From: Bradyrhizobium sp. 132
GTDB taxonomy: Bacteria; Pseudomonadota; Alphaproteobacteria; Rhizobiales; Xanthobacteraceae
Assembly (NCBI RefSeq): GCF_023074185.1
Contig: NZ_JADPKY010000020.1
Coordinates: forward strand, 1 to 42,148
Direction: 5' to 3'
Length of the DNA stretch: 42,148 nucleotides
Position 1 is the first letter of the stretch. Every line of letters begins with the position of its first letter. Below the pieces are notes generated by a model that saw only the letters and a program-made list of their open reading frames with translations, had not been told where the DNA came from and did no database searches. A program made the position numbers and the translations under genes. This document shows positions 12,370 to 23,000 of this stretch, in pieces.

Positions 12370-13709
12370 CCGCGAACCTTCTCGCCTTCATTTGCGGCCC
12401 ACCATGGGCCTGGATCGATTGGAGTGCCGTCTTTGCGGAACTCGACATACAGCACAGGTTGACTCGCGTTCGTGGCGAGAATGGAGGCGACTTGAGAGGT
12501 CGACCCCATGGACGCGACAGGCTCCCCCGTGAGGACAAACTGTCCGATGTTTACCGAAATGCGCTCCATCCCGGCGATCAGGACATGATACCCGCCCCCG
12601 GCATTGAGGATCAAGAGTTGTCCATAGCTGCGGAACGGGCCGGCATAGACCACCCAGCCGTCACACGGCGTCGTGACCTGGGAGCCGGGCTTACTTGCCA
12701 GCGAAATGCCCTTTTGAACCCCGCCGAGCCCGTCGGAACCGCCAAAATCCCTGATCTTGTTACCGTTAACCGGAAGAGGCAGGAGGCCTTTGGCGGCGGC
12801 GAAGGCCATCGCGGGAGTGCTCCGGGACCGGTCCTTGAAAGCGCCGGGGCCGGGTTTGGCGTTGAGGGCGGCCTTTGCCTCGGCCTGCTTTGCGGCCTCA
12901 GCTGCCTTCTCGGCTGCCTTGGCGGCGCTTTGCAGCTCCTGCTCCATCTTGGCGATCAGCCCCTGGAGATCGCCGACCTGCCTTGAGAGCGTGATGGCGC
13001 GCGAGTTCTCGGCGTCCAGGTCCTTTTCACGCGACGCCTGCTGGCGCTGCCGCTCGTCAACCAAGGCGGTGAGCCGGGTCTGGTCGTTGCGGACCTTGTC
13101 GCGGTCGGAGGCGAGCTGGTCGCGCTCGGTCGCGATGGTCTTGCGCAAGGACACGAGCTCGCCGAGCTCGCCGGCGATCTTCTCGGCGCGACCGCGCAAT
13201 TCCGGCACGACGGCGCCGAGCAGCATCGCCGTGCGCAGCGATTGCAGCGCGTCCTCGGGCCGCACCAGCAGCGCCGGCGGCGACCGCCTTCCGGCGCGCT
13301 GCAAGGCCGCCAGCACCTCGACGATGTCGGCGCGGCGCGAATCGAGCGAGCTGCGCATCGCCTGCTCGCGGCCATTCAGCGAACGCAGCCGCGCTTCGGC
13401 TTCGTCGATCTTGGTCTCGACGGTGCGCACATTGGCGGCGGTGTCGATCAATTGCTGATTGAGCTGGGTGCGGTCCTGGCCGAGCGAGGTGATCTCGGTC
13501 TTGAGCTTGGCCTGCGCTTCCTCCGCGCTCTTCTTGCTTGCGCGGGCGGCGTCGAGCTCCTGCTCGCGCTGCTTGATCGCATCGGGCGAGATGGCCGCAG
13601 CCTGCGGCGCAATAGTTTGACCTTGCGTCTGAGCTTGCGCGAGGCTTGCGCCGGTCACGCCGGCGATCAGCAGCAGGTTGAGAATCGGCGCTCGCATCGC
13701 TTTAGGCAA
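12366..13709 (-). CDS. EnvC-like murein hydrolase activator (coiled coil plus degenerate LytM domain)
   Basis: 447 residues. Signal peptide (PILNLLLIAGVTGASLAQAQ), a long coiled coil at about 45-290 with many heptads, then a LytM/M23 domain from about 310. The LytM metal ligands are missing: the usual HxGxD is replaced by GVQKGISLAS, and only one His remains in GYHVLIAG. This matches E. coli EnvC, which does not cut peptidoglycan but activates amidases at the septum. The gene is upstream of and overlaps ctpA by 4 bases, and follows rlmH after 21 bases. An alternative start at Met5 would give a more typical signal peptide. Confidence 0.88.
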   Translation of the reverse strand: MPKAMRAPILNLLLIAGVTGASLAQAQTQGQTIAPQAAAISPDAIKQREQELDAARASKKSAEEAQAKLKTEITSLGQDRTQLNQQLIDTAANVRTVETKIDEAEARLRSLNGREQAMRSSLDSRRADIVEVLAALQRAGRRSPPALLVRPEDALQSLRTAMLLGAVVPELRGRAEKIAGELGELVSLRKTIATERDQLASDRDKVRNDQTRLTALVDERQRQQASREKDLDAENSRAITLSRQVGDLQGLIAKMEQELQSAAKAAEKAAEAAKQAEAKAALNAKPGPGAFKDRSRSTPAMAFAAAKGLLPLPVNGNKIRDFGGSDGLGGVQKGISLASKPGSQVTTPCDGWVVYAGPFRSYGQLLILNAGGGYHVLIAGMERISVNIGQFVLTGEPVASMGSTSQVASILATNASQPVLYVEFRKDGTPIDPGPWWAANEGEKVRG

Positions 13710-13730
13710 AGGTGCTCGTTGTAGCGCGCA

Positions 13731-14213
13731 TCATGCGCGGTGATAGGGGTGGCCGGCCAGAATGGTGGCGGCCCGATAAAGCTGTTCCAGAAGCATGACG
13801 CGGACCATTTGATGCGGCCAGGTCGCAGAGCCGAACGCGATCGCGAGCTTAGCCTTACGGCGCAATTCGGGCGAAAGTCCGTCCGCCCCTCCGATCATGA
13901 AGATAGTATGACCGGCCCCCTCGTCGCGCCAGCGGCCGAGATGCCGTGCGAATACGGTGGAATCCAGATTCTTGCCGCGCTCGTCCAGCGCCACCAGGAT
14001 CGATTTCTCGGGAATATGCGCGGAGATCGCCGCCGCCTCTTCGGCCATCCGCGTCGCCGTGTCGCGTGCGCGGCTTTCGGGCAATTCGTGGATGGCGAGC
14101 TCGCGGAATCCGAGCTTTCGGCCGACCTCGTCGAATCGTTCAGAATAGCGGTCGGCAAGCTCCCGTTCGGGACCCCGCTTCAGCCGGCCCACCGCAATGA
14201 CAGCAACACGCAT
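13731..14213 (-). CDS. rlmH: 23S rRNA (pseudouridine1915-N3)-methyltransferase
   Basis: 160 residues, complete SPOUT-class methyltransferase. RlmH methylates pseudouridine 1915 in helix 69 of 23S rRNA on assembled 70S ribosomes. Diagnostic segments: MRVAVIAVGRLKRGPE at the start, LVALDERGKNLDS, the SAM-binding knot FMIGGADGLSPELR, and the C-terminal PHQMVRVMLLEQLYRA..IL.GHPYHR. It follows rsfS after 94 bases, as in most bacteria, so both ribosome-related genes are probably co-transcribed. Confidence 0.97.
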   Translation of the reverse strand: MRVAVIAVGRLKRGPERELADRYSERFDEVGRKLGFRELAIHELPESRARDTATRMAEEAAAISAHIPEKSILVALDERGKNLDSTVFARHLGRWRDEGAGHTIFMIGGADGLSPELRRKAKLAIAFGSATWPHQMVRVMLLEQLYRAATILAGHPYHRA

Positions 14214-14241
14214 GATAGCTTCAAGGTCGCGTTTTCAAGAC

Positions 14242-14260
14242 CGCGCGCAAATTGCGCGCG
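14242..14260. repeat. Perfect 9-base palindrome between rsfS and rlmH
   Basis: cgcgcgcaa (14242-14250) and ttgcgcgcg (14252-14260) around one central base. There is no T-run, and the arms are too close for an RNA hairpin, so a protein-binding site or chance alternating-purine/pyrimidine run are both possible. Confidence 0.3.
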
Positions 14261-14307
14261 CACGACGCTAGCATGCGCGTCAGCCGATTCGAAATCGGCC
14301 AGAGCCT

Positions 14308-14745
14308 CTAGATCGCCTTCGCCGCCCCTGGGCCCTGTGTGTACAATCTCTCGAGATTGTAGAACTCGCGGACCTCGGGTCTGAACACGTGAACGATCAC
14401 ATCGCCGGAATCGATCAGCACCCAGTCGCAATTGGGCAAGCCCTCGACGTGGATGTTCTTGATGCCGTTTTCCTTGAGGCCTTTGGCGACGTTCTCCGCG
14501 ATCGCGCCGACGTGCCGGTTGGCCCGGCCGGTGGTGACGATCATGTAGTCGGAGTAGGCCGATTTGCCGCGAAGGTCGATGGTGACCGTCTCTTCCGCCT
14601 TCATGTCGTCCAGGCGGGAGAGGATCAGGCTCAGCGTCTTGTCGGCGTCGGGTTGCGCCTTCAAGGCTGCAGCTTTGGTCGATGTTTTACGCGCCGGCTT
14701 GGCAACCTTGGGTAAAACAGACTTCGTCGAAGCTGACTTGGACAA
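14308..14745 (-). CDS. rsfS: Ribosome silencing factor RsfS (Iojap family)
   Basis: 145 residues. RsfS binds ribosomal protein L14 and blocks joining of the subunits when nutrients are short. After a basic, Lys/Ala-rich N-terminal extension of about 30 residues comes the Iojap domain: LILSRLDDMKAEETVTIDLRGKSAYSDYMIVTTGRANRHV, then VEGLPNCDWVLIDSGDVIVHVFRPEVREFYNLERLY. The extension is longer than in E. coli; a downstream start is possible but no in-frame ATG precedes the domain. It lies between nadD and rlmH, the most common neighbourhood of this gene. Confidence 0.95.
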   Translation of the reverse strand: MSKSASTKSVLPKVAKPARKTSTKAAALKAQPDADKTLSLILSRLDDMKAEETVTIDLRGKSAYSDYMIVTTGRANRHVGAIAENVAKGLKENGIKNIHVEGLPNCDWVLIDSGDVIVHVFRPEVREFYNLERLYTQGPGAAKAI

Positions 14746-14888
14746 TACAGATGTGGCCAGGGACCATTCCTTTCACTGTATCGCGAACGCCGAATCCGAC
14801 GCTCACTGGTTACACTACATCATGTGGGGTTAAGGGTTTCAATATGCCAGAGAGCCCGAAGTTCACAACGACCTCCGCAGAGTCTGAC

Positions 14889-15533
14889 TCACTTCGTACC
14901 TTTCCAGCTTCCGTCCGGGTTCCGTAAGCCGGTCGAAGAGAGATTCAGCTTCATTCCGGTGAGGAAGACCCACGCCGGCGCAGCCCGGTCCGCAAGCAAT
15001 GCTGCCTCATTCTCGGGCACGCGGTAGCGCTTGAGCGCCTGGGCGGCGGGAGAGGCGAGCGCGCGAAAACTCTGCGGTGGGCGATCGATGACCGCAATCG
15101 GCACCTGGCCGGCGATGCGCTGCCAGTGCTGCCAACGATGGAATTGAGCGAGGTTGTCGGCGCCCATGATCCAGACAAAGCGCAGGCCGGAGAGGCGGCG
15201 GCGCAAGGTGTTGATGGTGTCGATAGTATAGCGCGTGCGAATGACGGATTCGAGACAGCTCACCTCGATCCTGGGGTCGTCGGCAATTTCGCGCGCCGCC
15301 TGCATGCGCCCGCCGAGCTCGTGCAGCGTGCCGTTCTCCTTCAGCGGATTGCCCGGCGTCACCAACCACCAGACGCGATCGAGCTGAAGGCGTTTCAGCG
15401 CGAACTGGCTGATCGCGCGATGGGCCTGGTGCGGCGGATTGAACGAGCCGCCGAGCAGCCCGATGCGCATGCCCGAAGTGTGGGTTGGTATGGCCTGCGC
15501 GAAGGAACGTGGCGCGACGAAATTGTTGCTCAA
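14889..15533 (-). CDS. nadD: Nicotinate-nucleotide adenylyltransferase
   Basis: 214 residues. NadD transfers AMP from ATP to nicotinate mononucleotide, the penultimate step to NAD+. Nucleotidyltransferase motif [12 protein letters not shown] at about 29-40, the substrate-binding PGNPLKE, and the C-terminal ISSTxxR equivalent LSSTGLRN. The start at 15533 gives a 21-residue leader before [14 protein letters not shown]; Met22 (15470) is an alternative start that matches shorter homologues. It lies 20 bases behind proA, so it is probably in the proBA transcript. Confidence 0.93.
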   Translation of the reverse strand: MSNNFVAPRSFAQAIPTHTSGMRIGLLGGSFNPPHQAHRAISQFALKRLQLDRVWWLVTPGNPLKENGTLHELGGRMQAAREIADDPRIEVSCLESVIRTRYTIDTINTLRRRLSGLRFVWIMGADNLAQFHRWQHWQRIAGQVPIAVIDRPPQSFRALASPAAQALKRYRVPENEAALLADRAAPAWVFLTGMKLNLSSTGLRNPDGSWKGTK

Positions 15534-15553
15534 TGCCCCGCGCCCCGCGTCGT

Positions 15554-16849
15554 TTACGGCCGCGTCTGCCCGGTGCCGTGGATGCGATACTTGAAGCTCG
15601 TCAGCTGCTCGGCCCCAACCGGACCGCGGGCATGGAATCTGCCGGTGGCGATGCCGATCTCGGCGCCGAAGCCGAACTCGCCGCCGTCGGCGAATTGCGT
15701 CGAGGCATTGTGCAGCACGATCGCGGAATCGACCTCGCTCAGGAATTTCTTCGCAGCGGTCTCGTCCGCGCTCACGATCGCATCGGTATGGTGCGAGCCG
15801 TGGTTCTGGATATGCGCGATCGCGCCGTCGACGCCGTCCACCACCTTCGCCGCGATGATCGCGTCGAGATATTCAGTGTCCCAATCCTCTGCGCTCGCAG
15901 CCTTCACGCGCGCATCGGTCTTCTGCACGGCGTCGTCGCCGCGTACTTCGCAGCCCGCCTCGATCAGCATCTCGACCAGCGGCTTCAGCTTTGTGCCGGC
16001 AACAGCGCGATCGACCAGCAGCGTCTCGGCCGCGCCGCAGACGCCGGTGCGGCGCATCTTGGCGTTGAGCACGATCGACTTCGCCATGGCGAGGTCGGCG
16101 CTGGCATCAATATAGACGTGGTTGACGCCTTCGAGATGCGCGAACACCGGCACGCGGGCTTCCTGCTCGACGCGCGCGACAAGGCTCTTGCCTCCGCGCG
16201 GCACGATCACGTCGACGGCGCCGTTCAATCCCGACAGCATCATGCCGACCGCCGTGCGGTCGCGCGTCGGCACCAATGTGATTGCGGCCTCGGGGAGGCC
16301 GGCTTCACGCAGGCCCTGCACCAGGCATTCATGGATGGCGCGGCAGGAGCGAAAACTGTCGGAGCCGCCGCGCAGGATCACGGCATTGCCGGACTTCAGG
16401 CACAGCACGCCGGCGTCCGCCGCAACGTTCGGCCGGCTCTCAAAAATCACGCCGACGACGCCGAGCGGCACGCGTACGCGCTCGATGGTCATGCCGTTCG
16501 GCCGCTGCCAGCTCTCGGTGACGATGCCGACCGGATCGGCAATGCCGCGCACGATGCCGATGCCCTCGGCCATGCCCTCGACCCGCGCCGGCGTCAGCGT
16601 CAGGCGGTCGATGAAGGAGGAGGTGGCATTGGCGGAGGCGCGGGCATCAGTGACGTCCTCGGCGTTGGCGGCGAGGATCGCGGCAGAGTTCGCGCGGATC
16701 GCCCGCTCCATGGCCTCGAGCGCCCGGTTCTTCTGCTCCGGCGGCGCCAGCGCCAGCACGCGCGCGGCAGCGCGGGCACGGGTACCGAGATCGGTCATCA
16801 GCGCCTGAAGATCGGCATTGCCGTCGACGGCTTTGAGGGGGGCGGCCAT
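15554..16849 (-). CDS. proA: Gamma-glutamyl phosphate reductase
   Basis: 431 residues. ProA reduces gamma-glutamyl phosphate with NADPH to glutamate semialdehyde, the second step of proline synthesis. It has the aldehyde-dehydrogenase fold; visible blocks are [47 protein letters not shown], the catalytic Cys in [17 protein letters not shown], and [20 protein letters not shown] near the end. Full length. It follows proB with a 192-base gap holding an inverted repeat, and precedes nadD. Confidence 0.97.
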   Translation of the reverse strand: MAAPLKAVDGNADLQALMTDLGTRARAAARVLALAPPEQKNRALEAMERAIRANSAAILAANAEDVTDARASANATSSFIDRLTLTPARVEGMAEGIGIVRGIADPVGIVTESWQRPNGMTIERVRVPLGVVGVIFESRPNVAADAGVLCLKSGNAVILRGGSDSFRSCRAIHECLVQGLREAGLPEAAITLVPTRDRTAVGMMLSGLNGAVDVIVPRGGKSLVARVEQEARVPVFAHLEGVNHVYIDASADLAMAKSIVLNAKMRRTGVCGAAETLLVDRAVAGTKLKPLVEMLIEAGCEVRGDDAVQKTDARVKAASAEDWDTEYLDAIIAAKVVDGVDGAIAHIQNHGSHHTDAIVSADETAAKKFLSEVDSAIVLHNASTQFADGGEFGFGAEIGIATGRFHARGPVGAEQLTSFKYRIHGTGQTRP

Positions 16850-16972
16850 AGCTCGTTCAACCTTCTGCTAACGCGGTGTCCTAGCACGGAAATCCCGCTT
16901 TTGCGAAGGGTCGGGAGGGTATGGCAGGGCTTCACGTGCCGGACGACAGCTCGGTCAATGGCCTAGCTCCGG

Positions 16973-17048
16973 CGTCATGGCCGGGCTTGCCGGCCCTCCA
17001 CGCCTCGGCCGGCGCCTGCAAGAACGTGGATGCCTGCCGGTCTACCCG
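16973..17048. repeat. Intergenic inverted repeat between proB and proA (gccggg family, diverged)
   Basis: cgtcatggccgggcttgccg... (from 16973) and ...agaacgtggatgcctgccgg (ending about 17048) have the same layout as the repeat at 3492-3583, with mutations. The right arm runs into the 3' end of proB: the proB stop codon (17042-17044) lies inside it, so the repeat helps define the end of the protein. Confidence 0.6.
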
Positions 17049-18163
17049 CCCATCACCAGATCGTCGCGGTGGATCATCTCTGACCGCCCGCTGATGCCGA
17101 GGATCGCCATCACGTCCGGGGAAGAGCGGCCCTTGATCCGCTCGGCGTCGTCGGCATCGTAGGCGATCAGGCCGCGGCCGACCTCGCTGGTGTCGGGGCC
17201 ACGGACGATCACGGCGTCGCCGCGGGCGAACTGGCCCTCGACCTTGATCACGCCGGCCGGCAGCAGGCTGGCGCCGGCACGTAGCGCGGCGACTGCGCCG
17301 GCGTCGATGGTCAGCGTGCCCTTCGGCTCCAGCGAGCCCGCGATCCAGCGTTTTCGCGAGGTGATGGGATTGGCGGGCGTCAGGAACCAGGTGCAGCGGC
17401 TGCCATCGGCGATTGCCTGCAAGGGATGCTCGATCTTGCCGGAGGCGATCAGCATATGCGTGCCGCCGGTGGTGGCGATCTTCGCCGCCTCGACCTTGGT
17501 GCGCATGCCACCGCGGGAGAGTTCGGACTCGGCGTCGCCGGCGACAGCCTCGATCTCCGACGAGATGCTGTCGACGACGGGAATGAGCTTGGCGTTCGGA
17601 TTGTTCTTCGGCGGGGCATCGTAGAGCCCGTCGATATCGGACAGCAGCACCAGCAGGTCCGCGCTCGCCATGGTGGCGACGCGCGCGGCGAGGCGGTCGT
17701 TGTCGCCGTAGCGGATCTCGTTGGTGGCGACCGTGTCGTTCTCGTTGATCACGGGGATCGCGCGCCACTCGAGGAGCTTGCCGATGGTGGAGCGCGCGTT
17801 GAGATAGCGGCGTCGCTCCTCGGTGTCCTGCAGCGTCACCAGGATCTGGCCGGCGCCGATGCCGTGTGCACCGAGCACCTCCGACCAGATCCGCGCCAGC
17901 GCGATCTGGCCGACAGCGGCCGCGGCCTGGCTCTCCTCCAGCTTCAGCGGGCCGCGCGGCAGTTTGAGCCGGCTGCGGCCGAGCGCGATCGAGCCTGAGG
18001 AGACCACGAGCACGTCACGGCCCTCGCCGTGCAGCTTTGCCATGTCGTCGGCGAGCGCGGCGAGCCAGGACGCCCGCACCTCGCCCCTGTCGGAATCGAC
18101 CAGCAGCGCGGAGCCGACCTTGACGACGATGCGGCGGAATTGACTGAGTTCGGGGCTGGCCAT
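17042..18163 (-). CDS. proB: Glutamate 5-kinase
   Basis: 373 residues from the ATG at 18163 ([22 protein letters not shown]); a longer in-frame start at 18265 would add 34 residues of Arg/Pro/Cys-rich, non-family sequence. ProB phosphorylates glutamate in the first, feedback-inhibited step of proline synthesis. Amino-acid-kinase domain ([80 protein letters not shown]), then a C-terminal PUA domain from about 285. Upstream of proA; obg lies further upstream after two unrelated genes. Confidence 0.96.
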   Translation of the reverse strand: MASPELSQFRRIVVKVGSALLVDSDRGEVRASWLAALADDMAKLHGEGRDVLVVSSGSIALGRSRLKLPRGPLKLEESQAAAAVGQIALARIWSEVLGAHGIGAGQILVTLQDTEERRRYLNARSTIGKLLEWRAIPVINENDTVATNEIRYGDNDRLAARVATMASADLLVLLSDIDGLYDAPPKNNPNAKLIPVVDSISSEIEAVAGDAESELSRGGMRTKVEAAKIATTGGTHMLIASGKIEHPLQAIADGSRCTWFLTPANPITSRKRWIAGSLEPKGTLTIDAGAVAALRAGASLLPAGVIKVEGQFARGDAVIVRGPDTSEVGRGLIAYDADDAERIKGRSSPDVMAILGISGRSEMIHRDDLVMGG

Positions 18164-18352
18164 GAGTGTATGTGTTGGCGCGTGTGACGGATTGCTCTGC
18201 ATCGGACACGGCGGAGCGCGGCGCCGGTAAGGCCTGCTTTTGCAGCAGGACGATGGCCGGCGCAAGGCGGCAGGCCCGGTAAACGCCGCTTGTCCGGGAC
18301 GCCTGTCTGGCTCTAATTGTCGCCAACCATAATGTGCTCAAAGAGGAAACCA

Positions 18353-19318
18353 ATGGATCGCCGCAACTTCATCGCCGGATGCCTCGGGTTGCCGCTGCTG
18401 GCGCAGGCGGGCGGGTCGCAAGCGCAGGCCGGGCTGACGAAAATGATCTTCCCGTTCGCGGCGGGAGCGGGCGGCGACACGCTGTGCCGGCTGATCGCGC
18501 AGGAGATGGCGCCGGCGCTGCAGCGGACCATCGTGGTCGAGAACCGCACCGGCGGCGACGGCCTGATCGGCATCAAGGCGGTGAAGGGGGCCAGCCCCGA
18601 CGGCAGCATGGTGCTGGTGACGACCGGCCCCACGATGTACCTGCTGCCGATGGTGGAGGCGACGCCGAGCTTCGATACTGCAAAGGATTTCGTCCCGGTA
18701 TCGCTGCTGGCCCGGTTCGAATTCGCCGTCGTGATCGGCCCGGGGATCGATGCCGCCGACTTCAAGGGATTTGTCGGCTGGTTGAAGACGCATCCGGACA
18801 AGACGTCGTTCGGCGTGCCGAGCAACGGCACCATTCCGCATTTCATGGGCTCCAAGCTCGAGAAGGATCTCGGCATTCCCATGACACGCGTGCCCTATCG
18901 GGGCAGCGCGCCCATCCTCAATGACATCATCGGCGGCCACATCTCGTTCGGCATCACCACGTTGGCCGACGCGCTGCCGCAGCACCGCGCCAAGGGCGTG
19001 AAGATCATCGCGGTCGCAAGCGCGGAGCGCTCGCCGTTCGCGCCCACCGTCCCGACGCTGAAGGAGAGCGGCATCGATCTCGTCGCGGACGCCTGGTACG
19101 GCATGTGGCTTCCCGCCGGCAGCTCGCCGGAATTCGCGAGCAAGCTCGGCGCGGCCGCAAGCGCCGCGCTCGCCAAGGCCGAGGTGAAGGAGAAGCTGAC
19201 AGCCATTGGCCTGATCCCGGTCGGCAGCAGTGCGGATGGCTTGACCAAGGAGCTCGCTGCCAACGCGGCCTTCTGGCAACCGATCGTGAAGGCGACGGGC
19301 TACAAGATCGAGAATTGA
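18353..19318 (+). CDS. Tripartite tricarboxylate transporter substrate-binding protein (TctC/Bug family)
   Basis: 321 residues from the ATG at 18353, which has a good ribosome-binding site (aagagg, 6 bases upstream); an in-frame ATG at 18317 is less likely. The N-terminus MDRRNFIAGCLGLPLLAQ resembles a Tat signal (RRNF) and is cut near SQAQA. The body is a Bug-type periplasmic binding protein (KMIFPFAAGAGGDTLCRLIAQEM, VVENRTGGDGLIGIKAVKGASPDG, PFAPTVPTLKESGIDLVADAWYGMWLPAG). These proteins bind organic acids such as carboxylates. No tctA or tctB gene is nearby, so it is an orphan Bug protein, very common in Bradyrhizobium. The ligand cannot be inferred. Confidence 0.9.
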   Translation: MDRRNFIAGCLGLPLLAQAGGSQAQAGLTKMIFPFAAGAGGDTLCRLIAQEMAPALQRTIVVENRTGGDGLIGIKAVKGASPDGSMVLVTTGPTMYLLPMVEATPSFDTAKDFVPVSLLARFEFAVVIGPGIDAADFKGFVGWLKTHPDKTSFGVPSNGTIPHFMGSKLEKDLGIPMTRVPYRGSAPILNDIIGGHISFGITTLADALPQHRAKGVKIIAVASAERSPFAPTVPTLKESGIDLVADAWYGMWLPAGSSPEFASKLGAAASAALAKAEVKEKLTAIGLIPVGSSADGLTKELAANAAFWQPIVKATGYKIEN

Positions 19319-19339
19319 GAAGCGTAGCGCGATTTCTCC

Positions 19340-19450
19340 CCTCATCCTGAGGAGCGCGCTTTTTGCGCGCGTCTCGAAGGATGCAGGCCGAGGTGCAAGA
19401 GCCGGGCCTGCATGGTTCGAGACGGCGCTTCGCGCCTCCTCACCATGAGG
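19340..19450. repeat. Long intergenic inverted repeat (cctcatcctgagg family)
   Basis: Arms 19340-19389 and 19405-19450 are close reverse complements (cctcat.ctgagga...gtctcgaa..atgcaggcc) around a 15-base loop; an inner hairpin gcgcgctttttgcgcgc lies in the left arm. The element fills the gap between two convergent genes and ends one base before the stop codon of the sulfatase-type gene, so it probably serves as a two-way transcription end. Confidence 0.8.
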
Positions 19451-19451
19451 A

Positions 19452-21086
19452 TTACATCTTCGCGCGCTGCGCGATGCCGTCCTTGATCGACGCGAGCTCT
19501 TTCTCGTCCCAGATGCCGATCAGGACGCCGCCCTTCACCTGAAGCTGGTTGTCGGCATAGTTCGCGATCTTCTCGCGGGGTGTGGTGATGTGGTCGTTGG
19601 GATGCAGCGCCCAGTCGAACAATTCCGCCTGTAATCGCGCGATGATGCCGGCGCACTCCGGGTCGTCGCCGCGATCCAGAAACTCTTCCGGATCGGTTTC
19701 GAGGTCATACAGCATCGAGCGGAAGCCGGAGGCATGGATGTATTTCCAGCGGCCGTCGAACACCATGAACAGGCGGCAGCGCTCGATCGGCTGGTTCAAT
19801 TTCAGCCGGACGTCCTGCATGGAATAGTCGTATTCGGAGAACGCGACCTTACGCCAATCCGGCGGCGTCGGCCCGCGCAGCAGCGGCAGCAGCGAGCGGC
19901 CTTCGAGGATGTGGCCCGGCACCTTGCCGCCGAAATAATCGACGAAGGTCGGCGCGAGATCGATGGCTTCGACCAGCGCGTCACTGCGCGTGCCGCGCGT
20001 GGCGTCGGCTTCCTTCGAGGGATCGATGATGATCAGCGGAATCTTGGCCGACTGCTCGTGGAACAGATCCTTCTCGCCCATCCAGTGATCGCCGAGATAG
20101 TCGCCATGATCGGAGGTGAACACGATCATGGTGGAGTCCACGAGATCGCGCTCCTCCAGAAACTTCATCAGCACGCCCATCTGGTCGTCGATCTGGGTGA
20201 TCAGGCCCATATAGGTCGGGATCACCTTCTCGCGGGCCTCGTCGCGCGCCATGTTGCGGGAGTAGCGCATGTCCATATAGGCGCCGAACACCGGATGCGG
20301 ATTCTGGCGCTCGCGCTCGGAGCGGATCACCGGGATCATGTCATCCGGCGAATACATGCTGGCGTAAGGTTCGGGCGCGATGTAGGGCCAGTGCGGCTTG
20401 ATGTAGGACAGATGCAGGCACCACGGCTTGCCGTCGGTTTCGGCCTCGCTGATGAAGTCCATCGCGCGGCGCGTCATGTAGGGCGTCTCGGAATGTTCGT
20501 CCGGCACGCGCGCGGCCTTGTCGGCATGCACGAGCAGCCAGCCGTTCTGGAGCGAGCCGTCCTCCGCCGCACCTGAATTGGCCCAATGCTCCCAGGGATT
20601 GGTCGCTTCAAAACCCTGCTGGCGCAGATACTCGTCGTATCTCGGACGTGGACGGCCGGTCGGATGCAGGCCGTCGTCGCGCTCATAAGGCTCGAACCCG
20701 CATTCGGCGACGTGCACGCCGATCATCGATTCCGGCGGGATGCCGAGCGCCTTCATGCCTTCGAGATCGGGCGCCATGTGGGTCTTGCCGACCAGCACGT
20801 TGCGCACGCCGAGCTTCTTGAGGTGATCGCCGAGGGTGGGCTCGCCGACGCGCAACGGCCAGCCGTTCCAGTGCGAGCCGTGCGAGCGCATGTAGCGCCC
20901 GGTGTAAAACGACATCCGCGAGGGGCCGCAAATCGGCGACTGCACATAGGCCTTGCTGAACAGCACGCCGCGCTTCGCCATGGCGTCGATATTCGGTGTC
21001 TTCAGCGTGGGATGGCCGGTGCAGCCGAGATAGTCATAGCGAAGCTGGTCGCACATGATCCAGAGAACGTTCTTCGCGCGCGCCAT
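19452..21086 (-). CDS. Sulfatase-family hydrolase (alkaline phosphatase superfamily)
   Basis: 544 residues. N-terminal metal-binding block NVLWIMCDQLRYDYLGCTGHPTLKTPNIDAMA with Asp and Asp-Gln; the formylglycine motif C-x-P-S-R is present as CGPSR in SPICGPSRMSFYTGRYMRSHG, so the Cys can be oxidised to formylglycine, the catalytic residue; VFTSDHGDYLGDHWMGEKDL supplies further metal ligands. No signal peptide, so it acts in the cytoplasm, which fits the phosphonate monoester hydrolase / choline-sulfatase side of the family rather than secreted arylsulfatases. Length and the early DQLR motif agree with this. Substrate not determinable. Convergent with the Bug-protein gene; obg lies upstream after 98 bases. 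Confidence 0.85.
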   Translation of the reverse strand: MARAKNVLWIMCDQLRYDYLGCTGHPTLKTPNIDAMAKRGVLFSKAYVQSPICGPSRMSFYTGRYMRSHGSHWNGWPLRVGEPTLGDHLKKLGVRNVLVGKTHMAPDLEGMKALGIPPESMIGVHVAECGFEPYERDDGLHPTGRPRPRYDEYLRQQGFEATNPWEHWANSGAAEDGSLQNGWLLVHADKAARVPDEHSETPYMTRRAMDFISEAETDGKPWCLHLSYIKPHWPYIAPEPYASMYSPDDMIPVIRSERERQNPHPVFGAYMDMRYSRNMARDEAREKVIPTYMGLITQIDDQMGVLMKFLEERDLVDSTMIVFTSDHGDYLGDHWMGEKDLFHEQSAKIPLIIIDPSKEADATRGTRSDALVEAIDLAPTFVDYFGGKVPGHILEGRSLLPLLRGPTPPDWRKVAFSEYDYSMQDVRLKLNQPIERCRLFMVFDGRWKYIHASGFRSMLYDLETDPEEFLDRGDDPECAGIIARLQAELFDWALHPNDHITTPREKIANYADNQLQVKGGVLIGIWDEKELASIKDGIAQRAKM

Positions 21087-21154
21087 GAATCATCCCCGCC
21101 GTGTCTTGATTGTTCGATGCTGCGCTATGGCGTCAGCGAAGACAAGCAGGGCGG

Positions 21155-22297
<1,143 letters not shown>

Positions 22298-22339
22298 TTA
22301 TGGGCCTTGCTTAACCGCAAGACCAGGTCCAGGACGGCG

Positions 22340-22819
22340 TCAGAGCGGCCGCCGCCGGATCAGGAATTTCTGCGTGCCCTCCAGCACCAGCTCCTTGCGC
22401 TGGTTGAACACGGTGCTTTTGAGCGTCACCGTGCCGGTCGAGCGTCCCGGCACCAGCTCGACGACCTCGAGCGCGGGATAGATGGTGTCGTCGGCGAACA
22501 CCGGTTTGAGGAATCGGCTCGACTGCTCGAGGAAGCCGACCAGGGATTCCTCGACCATGAACGGAAACAGGCCCGCGCCGGGTGCGGTGTGGATCAAGGT
22601 CTGGAAACCGTGGGCCAGCAAATGCGGCATGCCGCGGCTGCGGCAATACTCCACATCATAGTGCACCGGATGGGTGTCGCCGCTCGCGGTCTGGAACGCC
22701 GCGAACACCGCATTGGTCTGCGTGCGGCTCGGCAGCACGAAACGCTCGCCGACCACGAAATCCTCAAACCAGCGTTGCGCGGGGATCATGCGATGCCGGG
22801 CCGGGTCGAAGTCGGTCAT
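22340..22819 (-). CDS. MaoC family dehydratase
   Basis: 159 residues, a single hot-dog domain. The (R)-specific enoyl-CoA hydratase motif is visible as ASGDTHPVHYDVEYCRSRG followed by LLAHGFQTL; Asp and His of this motif are the catalytic pair in the family. Substrate probably an acyl-CoA, but many MaoC-like proteins are uncharacterised. It lies 114 bases upstream of obg on the same strand with its own start; no fatty-acid genes are near. Confidence 0.85.
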   Translation of the reverse strand: MTDFDPARHRMIPAQRWFEDFVVGERFVLPSRTQTNAVFAAFQTASGDTHPVHYDVEYCRSRGMPHLLAHGFQTLIHTAPGAGLFPFMVEESLVGFLEQSSRFLKPVFADDTIYPALEVVELVPGRSTGTVTLKSTVFNQRKELVLEGTQKFLIRRRPL

Positions 22820-23000
22820 GTCTTAGCTCTTTTCTTGGCTCTCTTCTTGGCACTTTCGTTCGTGGGCAGCCTATCGCTACCGCGCCGCGGAGAGTGCGAC
22901 AATCCGTTCAATTCGTCCAACGCGGGCTTGTCCCGGCGGCCTGCGTCATTAAAACCACCGCAAGCGACTCTCGTCGCCGATTCTTGACGCTTCCTCCGCC

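Noticed and set aside
15485..16966. 493-codon open frame on the plus strand
   Set aside because: It is antisense to proA and nadD; third-position GC bias leaves long open antisense frames. Composition is His/Arg/Ala-rich without domain motifs.
18164..18265. Longer proB start
   Set aside because: Added residues are Arg/Pro/Cys-rich and unlike glutamate kinases, which begin just before [13 protein letters not shown].
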